This document shows positions 48,501 through 57,790 of a stretch of DNA of 64,000 bases, in pieces. A program made the translations under genes and the position numbers. Source of the DNA: Haemonchus contortus (lineage: Eukaryota; Nematoda; Chromadorea; Rhabditida; Trichostrongylidae); NCBI GenBank assembly GCA_000469685.2, contig LS997563.1, positions 39,286,468-39,350,467 of the forward strand. Direction: 5' to 3'. Under the pieces are notes generated by a model that worked only from the letters and a program-made list of their open reading frames with translations, did no database searches and was not told the DNA's origin. Numbering within the stretch: the stretch's first letter is position 1; each line of letters starts with the position of its first letter.

Positions 48501-48611
48501 CGAGGAATGGACGGTTCATTGTTGATCAACATGTTGCTACTGATGTTCTTTATTATGATGTATCGCGTTATCGGGCTTGTCGCCCTGGTCCTTAGAGCCA
48601 GATTGACCTAA
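33561..48611 (+). CDS. White-family ABCG half-transporter, 19 exons, 644 aa
   Basis: Exons: 33561-33587, 34052-34121, 34599-34700, 34761-34870, 35193-35321, 35458-35628, 35891-35962, 37226-37320, 37384-37455, 37556-37667, 37748-37863, 38346-38451, 38781-38912, 38978-39070, 39131-39188, 44936-45013, 45644-45837, 46364-46436, 48487-48611. Phases agree throughout; 1935 bases give 644 aa. The N-terminal ATP-binding domain has Walker A 'GGSGAGKTT' (residues 81-89), a Q-loop region 'YVQQIDLF', signature 'ISVGEKKR' (about 190-197), Walker B 'ILFCDE' (210-215), D-loop 'TTGLDG' and H-loop 'IHQP' (His about 247). About six membrane segments follow from residue ~360, with a paired-Cys outer loop carrying an N-glycosylation site. 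White-type proteins pair with a second half-transporter to move small molecules across membranes; the substrate here is unknown. Oddities: the signature differs from LSGGE, and intron 15 is 5.7 kb. Confidence 0.9.
34440..34570. repeat. TATCAC-rich simple repeat in ABCG intron 2
   Basis: Degenerate tandem 'CACTATCACTCGTTATCACG' motifs. The same words occur at about 60350-60560 beside a Helitron-like element, so this is probably a Helitron-associated fragment. Confidence 0.4.
36540..37064. mobile_element. TA-flanked MITE in ABCG intron 7
   Basis: Terminal inverted repeats of about 30 bases start CAGTGGCGCTCAAAAGTCTT on the left and, inverted, CAGTAGCGCTCAAAAGTCTT on the right (one difference over 30). 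It is flanked by TA on both sides, the Tc1/mariner signature. At 525 bases with no transposase it is non-autonomous. Confidence 0.8.
39218..39800 (+). mobile_element. Helitron-like element E1 in ABCG intron 15
   Basis: The 5' end reads TCTACTATATATAACGCG, close to the Helitron 5' form. The body shares 'GGAAATTCATAACTCC', 'GACCTAGATAGTTCAAATTC' and 'AGTAGGAATA' with copies at 44339 and 46655. The 3' side reaches 'AAGTCCGGCGTTAAAGGGGC', a damaged version of the 3' hairpin of E2 and E3. The 130-base array begins right after it. Confidence 0.55.
39804..44338. repeat. 130-base minisatellite, about 35 units, in ABCG intron 15
   Basis: Thirty-five head-to-tail units of 130 bases (two are 129) fill this span. 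The units are nearly identical; the first is shortened by 9 bases in its spacer and the last (44221-44338) is clearly diverged, the usual sign of central homogenisation by unequal exchange. Recurrent variants are C or G in 'CACTC(C/G)CAG' and 'GTAGAAC' or 'GTAAAAC'; blocks C-C-G-G recur, so multi-unit segments were duplicated. Each unit has a polypyrimidine tract ending 'TTCTGTTCTCAG', then 85 bases, then 'TTGAG/GTAGAAC', that is, acceptor, exon-like body and donor, with a 45-base 'intron'. It lies between two Helitron copies. It contains no spacers and is not a CRISPR array. Confidence 0.9.
44339..44903 (+). mobile_element. Helitron-like element E2 in ABCG intron 15
   Basis: It starts TCCTACTAG after an A and ends ACTGG before a T, with a GC hairpin (GCCCG...CGGGC) about 10 bases before the end. 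Helitrons insert between A and T, begin with TC, end in CTRR (here CTGG) and carry such a 3' hairpin. At 565 bases with no helicase it is non-autonomous. It ends only 32 bases before exon 16 of the ABCG gene. Confidence 0.7.
46655..48311 (+). mobile_element. Helitron-like element E3 in ABCG intron 18
   Basis: It starts TCCTACCATAGATAA after an A. Two tandem copies of the ~120-base body ('CGTGGACCTAGAGCGTTCAA', 'GCGTGCGCGATAGAA') cover 46740-47060. Near its right end it carries the 16-base minisatellite (47740-48223), then the 3' hairpin 'GCCCGGCGTTAGCCGAGC' and 'GACTGG' at 48311. The 3' tail matches E2. The base after CTGG is C, not the expected T. Confidence 0.6.
47740..48223. repeat. 16-base minisatellite, about 30 units
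   Basis: The unit GTGCCGTCGAGCCAGC is repeated about 30 times with few changes and one small insertion near 48062. Because 16 is not a multiple of three and the unit has no stop in this strand, all three + frames stay open for 170-200 codons and encode the same Arg/Ser/Pro/Ala/Val-rich 16-residue repeat. It lies in an intron of the ABCG gene inside a Helitron, so it is not taken as coding. Confidence 0.9.
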
Positions 48612-48693
48612 AATTAATCTGAATGAAAAGAAAAAAAAAAATAGAAATTGCACATCTATAACAATTAACATGAACCGAATCATATGCTGTCCG

Positions 48694-48699
48694 AATAAA
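48694..48699 (+). terminator. Polyadenylation signal AATAAA for the ABCG gene
   Basis: A canonical AATAAA 83 bases downstream of the ABCG stop codon (48609-48611), at the expected distance and strand. Confidence 0.6.
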
Positions 48700-48974
48700 T
48701 AATGGATTTCTTTTGTATGGAGCAGACTTGAAGTTTTCTACCAATTACCAATTTTGTGACTTTTTTTCAATTACAAATTCGCTATTACTTCACCATACTT
48801 GAATTTGCATATGAACAATGAGGACCAGAACACAACTTCGAATTGTGGAAGAGGTTTTTGCTGTCGAAACCTCCCGAGAAGCCCCTTTACAGTCGGAATA
48901 CTACCTTTGTCGCGAAGCGGCCCTAAGTCGCGTTGTACTAAATGAGTAGGGGCACGCTGATCATGCAAACATCT

Positions 48975-49240
48975 CTTGCGGGGGACGGTACGAACGTGCG
49001 TCCGAGGATGCGCGCGGCAAATTGCGCGGCGAAGTTCGCGACGATTTGTACGACTGCGGCGCCAATTTCCAGTGCACAAACTCGGAGTAGTGTAATTTAG
49101 TAGGGTCAGATGATCCTCCTAATCCACTCTATTACAAATTGGGCCCCAATGATGAGCGCCAAAGTCGTCCAAATCATTACGAACTTCGCTGCGCAATTTG
49201 CCGCGCGCATCCTCGGACGCACGTTCGTACAGATACCCAT
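48975..49240. mobile_element. Fold-back element, GC-rich
   Basis: The left arm 48985-49070 and right arm about 49150-49233 are largely complementary ('GTACGAACGTGCGTCCGAGG' against 'CCTCGGACGCACGTTCGTAC'). The arms are markedly GC-richer than the ~65-base centre. Open frames on both strands here (for example 48771-49079 minus, 49139-49360 plus) are by-products of the palindrome. Confidence 0.6.
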
Positions 49241-49414
49241 CTCCTGCCTCAGTGGTTATTCAGTCCTACCCCTGTTGTCCTGCGCCTAACCCCTCCTGAT
49301 GCGAGCCACCTGGGTTTAGCCCCTGCGGTCTTCGTGCCTGCGTTTACACATTCGTCCTAAGTCCTACTGCGTCTTCCATTACTACCTTCGAAACGAAGTC
49401 AAGTCAATTGGATA

Positions 49415-49461
49415 GAAATAGTCGCCTCACGGCGAGAGCGGCGTCGCGAGGCGACTATTTC
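49415..49461. repeat. Hairpin with perfect 14-base arms
   Basis: 'GAAATAGTCGCCTC' at 49415-49428 and its exact reverse complement at 49448-49461, with a GC-rich 19-base loop that is itself partly self-complementary. Confidence 0.6.
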
Positions 49462-49469
49462 CTGTTGTT

Positions 49470-50145
49470 TTTCTTATGTTCTCTCTGGGCTGACTGCCGT
49501 GGACCAAGCGGCAATCATATGACCCACTGACAACTGCGACGACTGTCAAAAATCACGGGCTCACGCGCCGCGTGCGACGGCTGGACCAACGTAGTTTCAA
49601 CGGACGCGCGAACGAAGCGCACCCCTGTGAACATATGTTACGGCCAGACCACGTGCGATTACGATCCTGATATTGGAAAAGTCGTGGACGCTATGACAAA
49701 TTGGTACCTGTCCGCACTCTATTCTTACCCAACACCAGCTAGTAACTTTTCGACCAAGAAGGAAGGGGGTGTAGGGGGAGTAGACTCAATTTCCTTGAAG
49801 TTCATCGGAATTCAATAGAATAGGCCTCCTGTACTGCCCCTTTGAATGTGACTTCCTGACTTCGAGGATCCTAGTTTGACATGTTTGACCGTGATAGAAA
49901 TGTCAAGTCCCCCCCCCCCCCCAAACGTTTCGGAGTCCAGTGAAACTGGTAAAAACACCATATCAAGTCTCCTACGTTTGTCACCCGTCCTTCCCAAGAT
50001 ACTCCCCTAAGACCGTACTTCTCAGCTTACTAGATTTTCCTAGCGAGCATTCCGATCATGATCACAACACGAGTTGCGGTGTCACAGCTTTCGTGAGGAA
50101 TAGAATTTATCATACAGATTTTTGATAACTACCGTGTTCTCGAGT
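49470..50145. other. Gene-free stretch with a poly-C tract
   Basis: Nothing coding is supportable. A run of about 13 C lies at 49909-49922. Confidence 0.45.
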
Positions 50146-50154
50146 GTTCATTAT

Positions 50155-50420
50155 TTATAGGTCCGGCTCTTCTCCCAAAAACGGCGTCGTGTTCGCCGCA
50201 CCCGATCGCGCGCAGTCGCACGCTTTGAAGGGAGAGGTTCGAATTCCCAGTGCAGGGATAGGGTAGCCGCCGCGTGACCTTTGCCGCTTGCGGTGGGGAT
50301 TCGGGAAGAAATTCCGAAACCGAAACACAGCTGTAGGGCCATTCATTTTCTTGCGCTCGCTTTGTCACCGGTTTTACACCAGTATTTGATTCCTTTTGGG
50401 GCATCACATTTGAGTTTGAG
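50155..50420 (+). repeat. tRNA-like SINE candidate
   Basis: The + strand has a GC-rich head 'CGCACCCGATCGCGCGCAG' and about 35 bases later 'GAGAGGTTCGAATTCCCAG', an almost ideal tRNA T-arm/B-box. No full cloverleaf forms. It is unlike the 2715 family in its body, so it would be a second SINE lineage. The three overlapping minus-strand frames here (50129-50407) have no independent support. Confidence 0.4.
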
Positions 50421-50599
50421 CATTTGAGTTCACTCGCCTTCTGTTCACTCTGGACTCAAACAAAAACTCCCATACCCGTTCATGCTCCAGAATCCTTCTT
50501 TTCGAAGCTAATCCCGCCCGCAGCCCATCTGTAGCTGTGCTCCAGCTCTTAGCGACAGAGACGCGGAGCGTACTTGAGTACTGTCCCGAACTCTATGGC

Positions 50600-50960
50600 C
50601 GTTTTCAGACTTCGACGGCCGTCCGTCCGTTCAACGCTTGCGCGACGGCGGTCGCTTGCGTGCTGCAACGGCGGCGCAAGAGTAGTGTCGACAGCGCTGG
50701 CACGTGATCTAGTGCTGTCAACAACGGTCAGGCGTCGCCGTCGCAGCACGCACGCGACTGCCGTCGCGCATGCGTTGAACAGACGGTCGGACGGATGGTC
50801 GCATGGATCATTGTGGTCTGAAAGCAGCCTATGTTCACCCGGTGTGCGTTGAACTTTCGTTCAACGTTCCAACGGTCGGGCGGACGGTCGGATGAACCTC
50901 AACGATTCATCCGACCGTCCGTCCGACCGTTGAAACGTTGAACGCGAGCGCGCCAGACTG
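50600..50960. mobile_element. Nested fold-back element, CGTCCG-rich
   Basis: Two palindromes are stacked. 50613-50800 pairs 'CCGTCCGTCCGTTCAACGC' with 'GCGTTGAACAGACGGTCGGACGG', and 50850-50945 pairs 'AACGGTCGGGCGGACGGTCGG' type sequence with 'CCGACCGTCCGTCCGACCGTT'. Arms are rich in CG dinucleotides, unlike the surroundings. No coding frame is credible. Confidence 0.6.
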
Positions 50961-51170
50961 AAAGCAACCATTCATTTTTTTTACAACTTTTTTCTGTTGC
51001 CTCTGATAAAAATGTTATTTCAACCGTCTCGTCTCATTTGTCTCGTTGTCCCTTGATGAAAATGCGTATGAAGTCTTGTAATCGAGAGCTTTCAATAAAA
51101 TTGGGAGATTGACAATAGCGACGCTTTCTTTTAGGTTGTGAGTAGAATCGTCGGACATCTTCAGCTTCAG

Positions 51171-51262
51171 GGCTTTCTGATACCGTTCGCCATTTTCGCC
51201 ATTTCATGATCTCCTCACTGCTCAATGCGCGGAGCCTTCTGAATGTCAAGGTCATTTTTACT
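51171..51262 (+). pseudogene. Stray copy of ABCG exon 16
   Basis: In the + frame beginning after 'CTTCAG' the translation reads 'GLSDTVRHFRHFMISSLLN', parallel to exon 16 of the ABCG gene upstream ('[16 protein letters not shown]'). By hand, a 28-base core matches at 23 positions. The copy has an internal insertion and no good donor at the matching place. Neighbouring ABCG exons are not found around it, so it is a fragment left by duplication or the last piece of a decayed paralogue. A 73-codon minus-strand frame (51034-51255) covers the same DNA and is not accepted as a gene. Confidence 0.55.
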
Positions 51263-52290
51263 GATAAATCTTTTACAATTCAAGTTTTTTTGCCGTACTT
51301 TCACTATTTACTGATATATGAGTGAACTAACAGGGCTCCTTGAGAAGTAATGCTTTTATGCTGAGATATTTGTGTTCATGCCACTATTATTGCACTCATG
51401 TTATGCACCTCATCATGATTCACCAAATTTCGACATATGGGCTTTCACAGAAAATAGTGTTGTCAACAAAGCCTTCATGGATGTGGACATGATGTTGGTA
51501 AGAAGAGATGGCCTGAAAAATTGCCCAAGACAAGCGCTTACAGACGCAATTCTCGATAACTTCCCATGCATTTACTGGATTCTAAGGGAGAGGAAGATGA
51601 GGAATATCTCATTGTTGGAGAAGAGATTAGGAAATCTCACTGGAAATCTAAAGGCATTTTTGTTCTAGACATTTCCATGGTTGATATAGTCATTTTCATG
51701 GACAACCTCGGTCTTTGGACGAGATTTCAGTGGCTGTAGAGCAACGTGTACCACTTATTAGTGTGATCAGCTGGCTGCACATACATGAAAAGGGTTCCTT
51801 CTAAGAGTCAACTTTCAGTCAGCCACTACACTCGTTCTTTGGACTACGAAACAACGGTGGGTGGGTGCACCGACCACTTTTCGAGTCCTTGTGATGCCTT
51901 AATTGGATTGTTTTTTGATCCGACAATGTCTCGATGCCCTAGCCCCTCAGGAGCCATAGATCCATACCAGTGAGAAATCTCTGACCGCGATACCACAACG
52001 GCTGATTTGAAATGTTTATGTGGCGAAGGGTAGTTTACCCAACGGTATGGCCTTTTCCTTCCCTTTCAAGGACTCGCTTGATGGATCAACGTTCTCATCG
52101 TGTTCACTTCGTCAATGTTTTTTCCCAAATCATTTTCAGTGAGGGTATAGTTAACGAGTGAATTTTTCGTATACGTTCTCCACTTTTCAAAAAAGGCTTT
52201 ATTCTACATTGTAAATTATGTAGAAGATTTTCTGTAATCAAAACAGCCTTCTACAATATTATTAGATTAAAGACAACGAAATAGTGAAAG
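51263..52290. other. Gene-free stretch between ABCG remnant and gene A
   Basis: A + frame at 51372-51668 includes the protein-like stretch 'VVNKAFMDVDMML' before a GTAAGA donor-like site, but I find no matching acceptor chain or family. Otherwise nothing is supportable. Confidence 0.35.
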
Positions 52291-52294
52291 AGAT

Positions 52295-55200
52295 CTACAT
52301 GCGTACTGTTTTATTTTTAGACTGAGTTTTTCCTCCTGCCTTCTCTCTATCTTCATAAGGATCAGTAACAACGTTATCGTCATATCCTACTGATTTTGGA
52401 GGAGTTTTCCATCTGAATGGAGCCGGAGGCGTTGCCTTGCTGTCGTATTGTGAGGTTCGTGCGGTATCCTTATTAGGTGTACCACTTTCCAATGCTTCTT
52501 TATCCTTTGATGTTTTTGGTGCTTTACTATTTTTCGATTCACTTGAGAGACTTTGCAAATAGTACTCGTATTCTTTTCGATAACCGATTCTTAATATTCT
52601 GATGAAGACAAGTTGGAATATCAACAAGATAACCATAGTTGAGGTGAGAACCAACAGGCGGAAAGCCGCTCTTTTCCTAAAAGAACACTTTCGTGATAGC
52701 CTTTTCTTACTGGCGGTCTATGAAAGCTGCCAATCAAGGCAACAACTTCATTTTGGGCCTCTAGATGACGACTGGGGCCGAAATTGTGGTTACACAAGGG
52801 TGGCAGGTACGAGGTAATACTTTTTAGGCGACTGCGACCTTCTGCGATTTGGGAATGATATGATCTCAATGGTCCTGATTATTGTGAAGCTGAAGCATGT
52901 AAGCTTATCATTAGCCAGTCCTCTATGGATTCGGAAAGTGATTTTTACCGGCATGATTGGAAAAGATGAAACCAGAACCAAAAGGATTTTTCTGGACAAA
53001 AGGAGTTTTTTCAAACGCCACAGTCCTCCCTACCTGTTCTGTGGCGCAAAAGAAAAACGCGTGGCTCATCCAAAATTTTACACGACCTCATACAATTCTG
53101 ACATTGTCTTGCACACTCAACCGTCACTTCGCCGCCATCACTGAGTAATCAGCGAATGTAGCGAGGCAACGGTTACTAAAAAGCATCATTTGGTCTTCTT
53201 CGCTGGTTAGAACCCGATATTGCGTAGAAAATTATCATCAGAAATTAGAAGAAAATTAAGTGGCGAACCGTGTTTCTATTACGGCCGGGATATCTTTTGG
53301 TCGTAGTGTGTGGTAAAACATGCCGACGTGTCCCAGAGTATTATAACCTGAAAGAAAAAAGTTGTTCATTGAAAATTGCGGTGGACCAAGAGCATTCACG
53401 GAACAGAAGGTGCTGATGTAAGTGCTTGCACAACCCACTGTGCGTTGTATTGTCTTCATGACGATGTTCTTCGGAAGTGTAATCTGTGCTCTCTTCGTGC
53501 CCGTATGTAGTTGTAGTTTCATCGGGTTTCTGTGACGCCATTGTTCGTATCTTTGGTCCTATTTCCTCTGGTGTTGTTGTTTCCGTAGTTTCATGGTTGA
53601 CCGATAGCGTTGCTGACTGAGTGCTGAAAGCTGTTCCCGTTGCGGTTTTGTTATGAGAAGCTTCTGTGATAGTGGTGTGATTGCCCTCCGTCGCTGCCTT
53701 CGAAGTTGCCCTCGGTAAAGTCAAAGGAAAAGCATTTCCTGAGGTTGAAGTTGCCCAATCAACACTCGTCTTTTGTAGAGATTCTATAATTTCTTCAACA
53801 CATGGAACAGTGCGCTTCTGTACTTCTGAGTACACAAAAATCTAAACGAAATACTACGTAAGTTATGATTGGGTTCGATTGTTTTTTTTTAAATGCAGAC
53901 GAAAACGGTTACCTTGCCATCATCAATGCAGCTTTGGTATCCCTTTTCACAAGGGCACTGGAACCACCAACCTGCATCAATGCACGTTCCCTTAACGCAG
54001 TAATCATTAGTTCCATTCATATAAGCCATGGAACATCCTTAGTCTGTTCTTAAGATTTTGAATTGTGTGCCCGTTACAAACAATCAATAGGTATCGATCG
54101 AAACTCTGCACCCTCTATCACTAAAAACAGTTCTTTGAAATTTCAGCGCACAAAGACCTTAGCATTACTCCATTTAACACTGTCCTTTTATGTGCGCAGG
54201 TCCTGAACCTTCGAATTGTCGTTAGCTGCTTTCATTTCACAGTGAGGTTGAAACTAGGCGTAGTTTCCGAATTGGATTGGAACACCCGTATGTGTTTATA
54301 CATTGCGTGAATCGCGATTACGCTTTTGGAAAGGATTGCAGGTGCTGCATTTCTTCTAGTGTTATATTTTACTCATTCTGGCCATGAACTGCTGCTGATA
54401 AACCTTCTTTTAGTTATCACTGAATTTTCGCACCGGTATTCTTTCGATGACATATCACTGCATCCTTAAGTGTCTGTGGCTTTTATGGTTTGGTTGAGCA
54501 CCTTTTTGGAAATATTGCTATTACATGCCAATTACAAAAGTGATTTTAATCATTTTTCCTCTCTACACCAAGTAACCTACCAATGCGGTTCTCGGTGCAA
54601 CTCCTTGCATCACGGGGATCACACAATCCTTGGAACTTGATGGGAAGGGAAACGCTATGCAGGCAACATGGGTGCTGTTGGTCTAAATGATTAATTTCTT
54701 CGTTAACACACAATGTAGTCAACTAAGTTCTGTTTATTCCATTTTTGCCTGTAAGTCCGTTCTGTTCGATTAAAAATTCATAATTTTTTACGCTGTCGTT
54801 GGAACCTAACTAATGGTATGAGAGATTCGATACTCCAGTTTCGGTCATTAAGTTCAATATCGGTTGGCAGCTTAACTATCATGCCGAAAGTCTACTCATA
54901 AGTAGTGCACGTCTTGATGGCAGACCACACTTTGTGGAATTTTGCAAATGTAAAGCTGGTTGTTCCTATACTGATAGGATTTCTAATTATAATTAGAGCA
55001 GGAAATTGGGACACTGTCGCTTTGAAAAACGACCCACCCATGGAGTAGTAATCCAAGATCCGGCATAGCTGAAGCACGCACGCAAAACGGACGAGTCATC
55101 TTGGCGTTTTAGGGCTGTAGAGGTTGCACTATTCATACCGGGACCCACACGTTGCATGCAGGCAGCTTGCTGTAGCCATCTCACTCGTAGTCGCAAAACG

Positions 55201-56177
55201 AATTTTTCATACCCGAATCTGCCCCTCCTAACCTTTTACTAAGAGCTTGGACCACGTGGTATAAACCATCGACCTGCAAAGTATCGATTGACGGTCAGTG
55301 CCGAAGTTAGCGTTATGTCGCCGGTACCATGAATGGACCTAGATGGACGCAATTTTTAACGCTGCAGACAAGTGCGTACCTTTAAGCCTTGACTAGTGTC
55401 CGTGATTTGATAAGTAAACAATTATTGCAACCGACTTTCATTCTTCATTGTTTACACGCTAGGCGCGGTGGTAGCAAGTGGGAGAGGAAGCTGCGAATGG
55501 TTGCCAGTATCACTTACTTATATCACCCTTTATATCCATCATCAGTTGTTATCATTTCACTTTAGTGGGAAACGTCCTGTAGGGTGGTCGAGAAACGAGG
55601 ACTTCCCTCTTGCAAGCCAATATAGCAGTTTTTGAGCAGCACATTTGTCTGCAGAATGTAATAGTGCTGGGTGAGTCTGTCCTGACAAATGCTGCTCGGA
55701 TCTGACACTCTCACAGGGCAAAAGATTAACACTTGGGCTTAAAAGGCATGCATATAGACTGAATAAGCGTGTTATATTGTTAAGAGGCATGTTAAAGTGA
55801 AGTATAGTTGGTGATTAGTCAACCAAACCGCTCAGCTTTCACTCTCGATCTTGGCTGGAATGCTCAAGGATTGGTTGAAGCCCCATTCAACATTACCTTG
55901 TTACCCAAGGGAAGAATAGCGCTTCGATATGGGAGCTTATGGGTAGCCTCAAGAGGGTACTTAAGGCATCGTCACCAATACTCTCGTAAGCACTTTGAGT
56001 TTTGGTGAGGAGCGTTTAAACAGTTGTAAATTCAGAAGGAGAGGAAGTAAAGCTCTTTTGACTTACCTCTGGCTCTTTTGTGATTGCACAACTAGTAGGC
56101 TTTTTCGTTCGGCCGAGTACAACTTCAGAGAGAAGCAGTAGCTTCAGCAGAATGAACCACTCGATCACTGGTGCCAT
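52295..56177 (-). CDS. Gene A: EGF/mucin-like type I membrane protein
   Basis: Minus-strand exons: 56177-56067 (signal peptide, 'WFILLKLLLLSEVVLG'), possibly a 34-base exon 55273-55240, 54037-53913 (six Cys in EGF spacing: C-x11-C-x4-C-x8-C-x-C-x6-C), 53841-53439 ('VPCVEEIIESLQK' then a Thr/Ser-rich stalk of about 110 residues), possibly one starting at 53347, and 52676-52295 (one membrane segment 'LVLTSTMVILLIFQLVFI' flanked by basic 'KRAAFR' and a 95-residue tail). Predicted: secreted through the ER, anchored at the cell surface, with an O-glycosylated stalk. The joints exon1-EGF and stalk-membrane exon are not resolved; phases demand at least one more exon in each. The closest relative is gene B in this window. 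Partner and function are unknown. Confidence 0.6.
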
Positions 56178-56218
56178 AGAAATAGTGCGAAATGACTATT
56201 GACCCTACCGCGAGCCAT

Positions 56219-56226
56219 CTTTTATA
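56219..56226 (-). promoter_or_regulatory. TATA box of gene A
   Basis: Minus strand TATAAAAG, 42-49 bases upstream of the gene A ATG at 56177. A start about 30 bases downstream of it would leave a leader of roughly 10-20 bases. Confidence 0.5.
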
Positions 56227-56247
56227 CGAACGCAGCTATCTCATATT

Positions 56248-56586
56248 CTAACAGTCCCATTCGTTTTTGTTAATATCAGAAGTTGTATAGCTCCAGTTGC
56301 TCCAGTACGCCCTCCAAAGAAGGAAGGGGGAGGACTTTCTCTCAATGATCGCCGTGTTGGTGATCGCAGTATTAGTAGTGGAGGAGCTATTTCTCACATG
56401 AGTATAGCGCAGAGTGCTCTTTCTTGTAACATGCCCGTCCCACCCTTTCCCATAAGAGGATGAGTCTAAATGCATGCTACTGACCTCATACTTAGGGAAG
56501 TTTTTGCTCATAAAAGATCCTTCTGATGAACGTTTTTGCTCTTCTGAGAGCGACGTTTTAGTGATCCACAAAAGACGATCCTACTC
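56248..56586 (-). CDS. Candidate terminal exon of a gene upstream of gene A
   Basis: A minus-strand frame of about 110 codons runs from a possible acceptor 'TTGAGTAG' at about 56587 to TAG at 56248. It lacks an ATG start, so it would be a 3' exon. Its translation is hydrophilic and Ser/Thr-rich ('SLSEEQKRSSEGSFMSKNF', 'HVRNSSSTTNTAITNTA'), like the tails and stalks of genes A and B, though no clear alignment is seen. If real, its stop is only about 70 bases before gene A. It abuts Helitron-like sequence at 56739, and no upstream exon was found. Confidence 0.3.
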
Positions 56587-56738
56587 AAAGTTTGATGTGT
56601 TGGGAACGGTGTTGGTTAACCGAGGTATGCTCTGTATGTAAGAGATGTTACAATGGCTTTCTCTAGATTGTGCAAAAAGCGATTCTTGTGACTTGACATA
56701 TGCTTCCTTCTTTGGGATACTTGTAATAATCCTTACTA

Positions 56739-57790
56739 TCCTTACCATATATAAAGCGCTCTGTCTGTCTGTCTGTCTGTCTGTCTGTTTCTCTGTTTGT
56801 ACGGAAATTCGATATAACTTAAAGAAACACCTGGGGAAGCCGGGTCAAGTTTGGAATAGGTTAAGCATAGGGTAAGTGCAACAGAGCACACGTGAGCCTA
56901 GCGGAGCCCCGCCCCCAAGGGGCGGGGCATGCAGCGGAATTGGGCAGGGTCATGGGCGAACTCTTCTAATTCGGTCTTATAACATTCCAGACACCGGGAA
57001 AAAATGTGCAAAGGTGAGGGATGGGTCAACAATCGAAATAAAGGAAACTTACCGGCGGTGGGCGGAGCGTTCTCAAAGTGGGCGGTACTTTCCACAGAGA
57101 TTCATAACTCGATTTAACGAAGGCGTCGAGGCCAGCAAAAAAGTAAAAAGAATGAGGAAGGCCTTATGCGTGCTGGGCATGCGTAAGCTCAGCGAAGCCC
57201 CGCCCATGGTGGGCGGGGCGTGCGTTAAGGTGAAAGCTGCTTTTCAAAAATGAGTGTAACTTCGTTCGGAAACGTTCTAGAATGCGGAAAAAAGTGGTTA
57301 GAGGTAATGGAACATATGTGGTCAAATTCTCGAAGTGGGCGGGGTTGGCGCCAAAGTGGGCGGTTCAAAATTTCATAACTCTTTTCAAAAACGTTCTGGA
57401 ACGCGGAGAAAAAGTGGTAAGATGTAATGGAGCAAATGTAGCCAAATTCTTGAAGTGGGCGGGTTGGCGCCAAAGTGGGCGGAGCTTAGATCAAAATTTC
57501 ATAACTCTGTTCAAAAACGTTCTGGAACGCGGAGAAAAAGTGGTAAGATGTAATGGAACAAATGTAGCCAAATTCCCGAAGTGGGCGGGGTTGGCACCAA
57601 AGTGGGCGGAGCTTAGGTCAAAATTTCATAACTCTTTTCAAAAACGTTCTGAAACGCGGAGAAAAAGTGGTAAGATGTAATGGAACAAATGCAGTCCAAT
57701 TTCCGAAGTGGACGGGGTTGGCACCAAAGTGGGCGGGGCTATGATCAACCACTAATAACTCTGCTCGAATATATCGGGCGTGATGCTCTA
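56739..57790 (+). mobile_element. Helitron-like element with internal tandem repeats
   Basis: The 5' end TCCTTACCATATATAAAGCG follows an A, as in the other family members. A (TCTG)n run follows at 56758-56790, then 'GGAAATTCGATATAACTT'. From about 57250 it holds a tandem array (separate entry). The 3' end is not defined. Confidence 0.5.
57040..57780. repeat. Tandem repeat with ~126-base period
   Basis: About four clear units plus older ones upstream. Each has 'GAAGTGGGCGGGGTTGG', 'AAAGTGGGCGGAGCTTAG', 'TTCATAACTCTTTTCAAAAA' and 'CGTTCTGGAACGCGGAGAAA'. Since 126 is 42 x 3, the + frame 57282-57680 repeats a 42-residue block, but there is no start or splice context. The GGGCGG-rich parts contrast with the AT-rich remainder. 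Confidence 0.7.

Noticed and set aside
48771..49360. Arg/Cys-rich frames on both strands
   Set aside because: They fall on the complementary arms of a fold-back element and mirror each other.
50129..50407. Three minus-strand frames of 63-92 codons
   Set aside because: Overlapping frames over a GC-rich tRNA-like repeat; no start context, motif or splice sites.
51034..51255. 73-codon minus-strand frame with an ATG and protein-like composition
   Set aside because: The same DNA in the + sense aligns with exon 16 of the ABCG gene, which explains the conservation. The minus frame is interrupted in the parent copy near 44950-45010.
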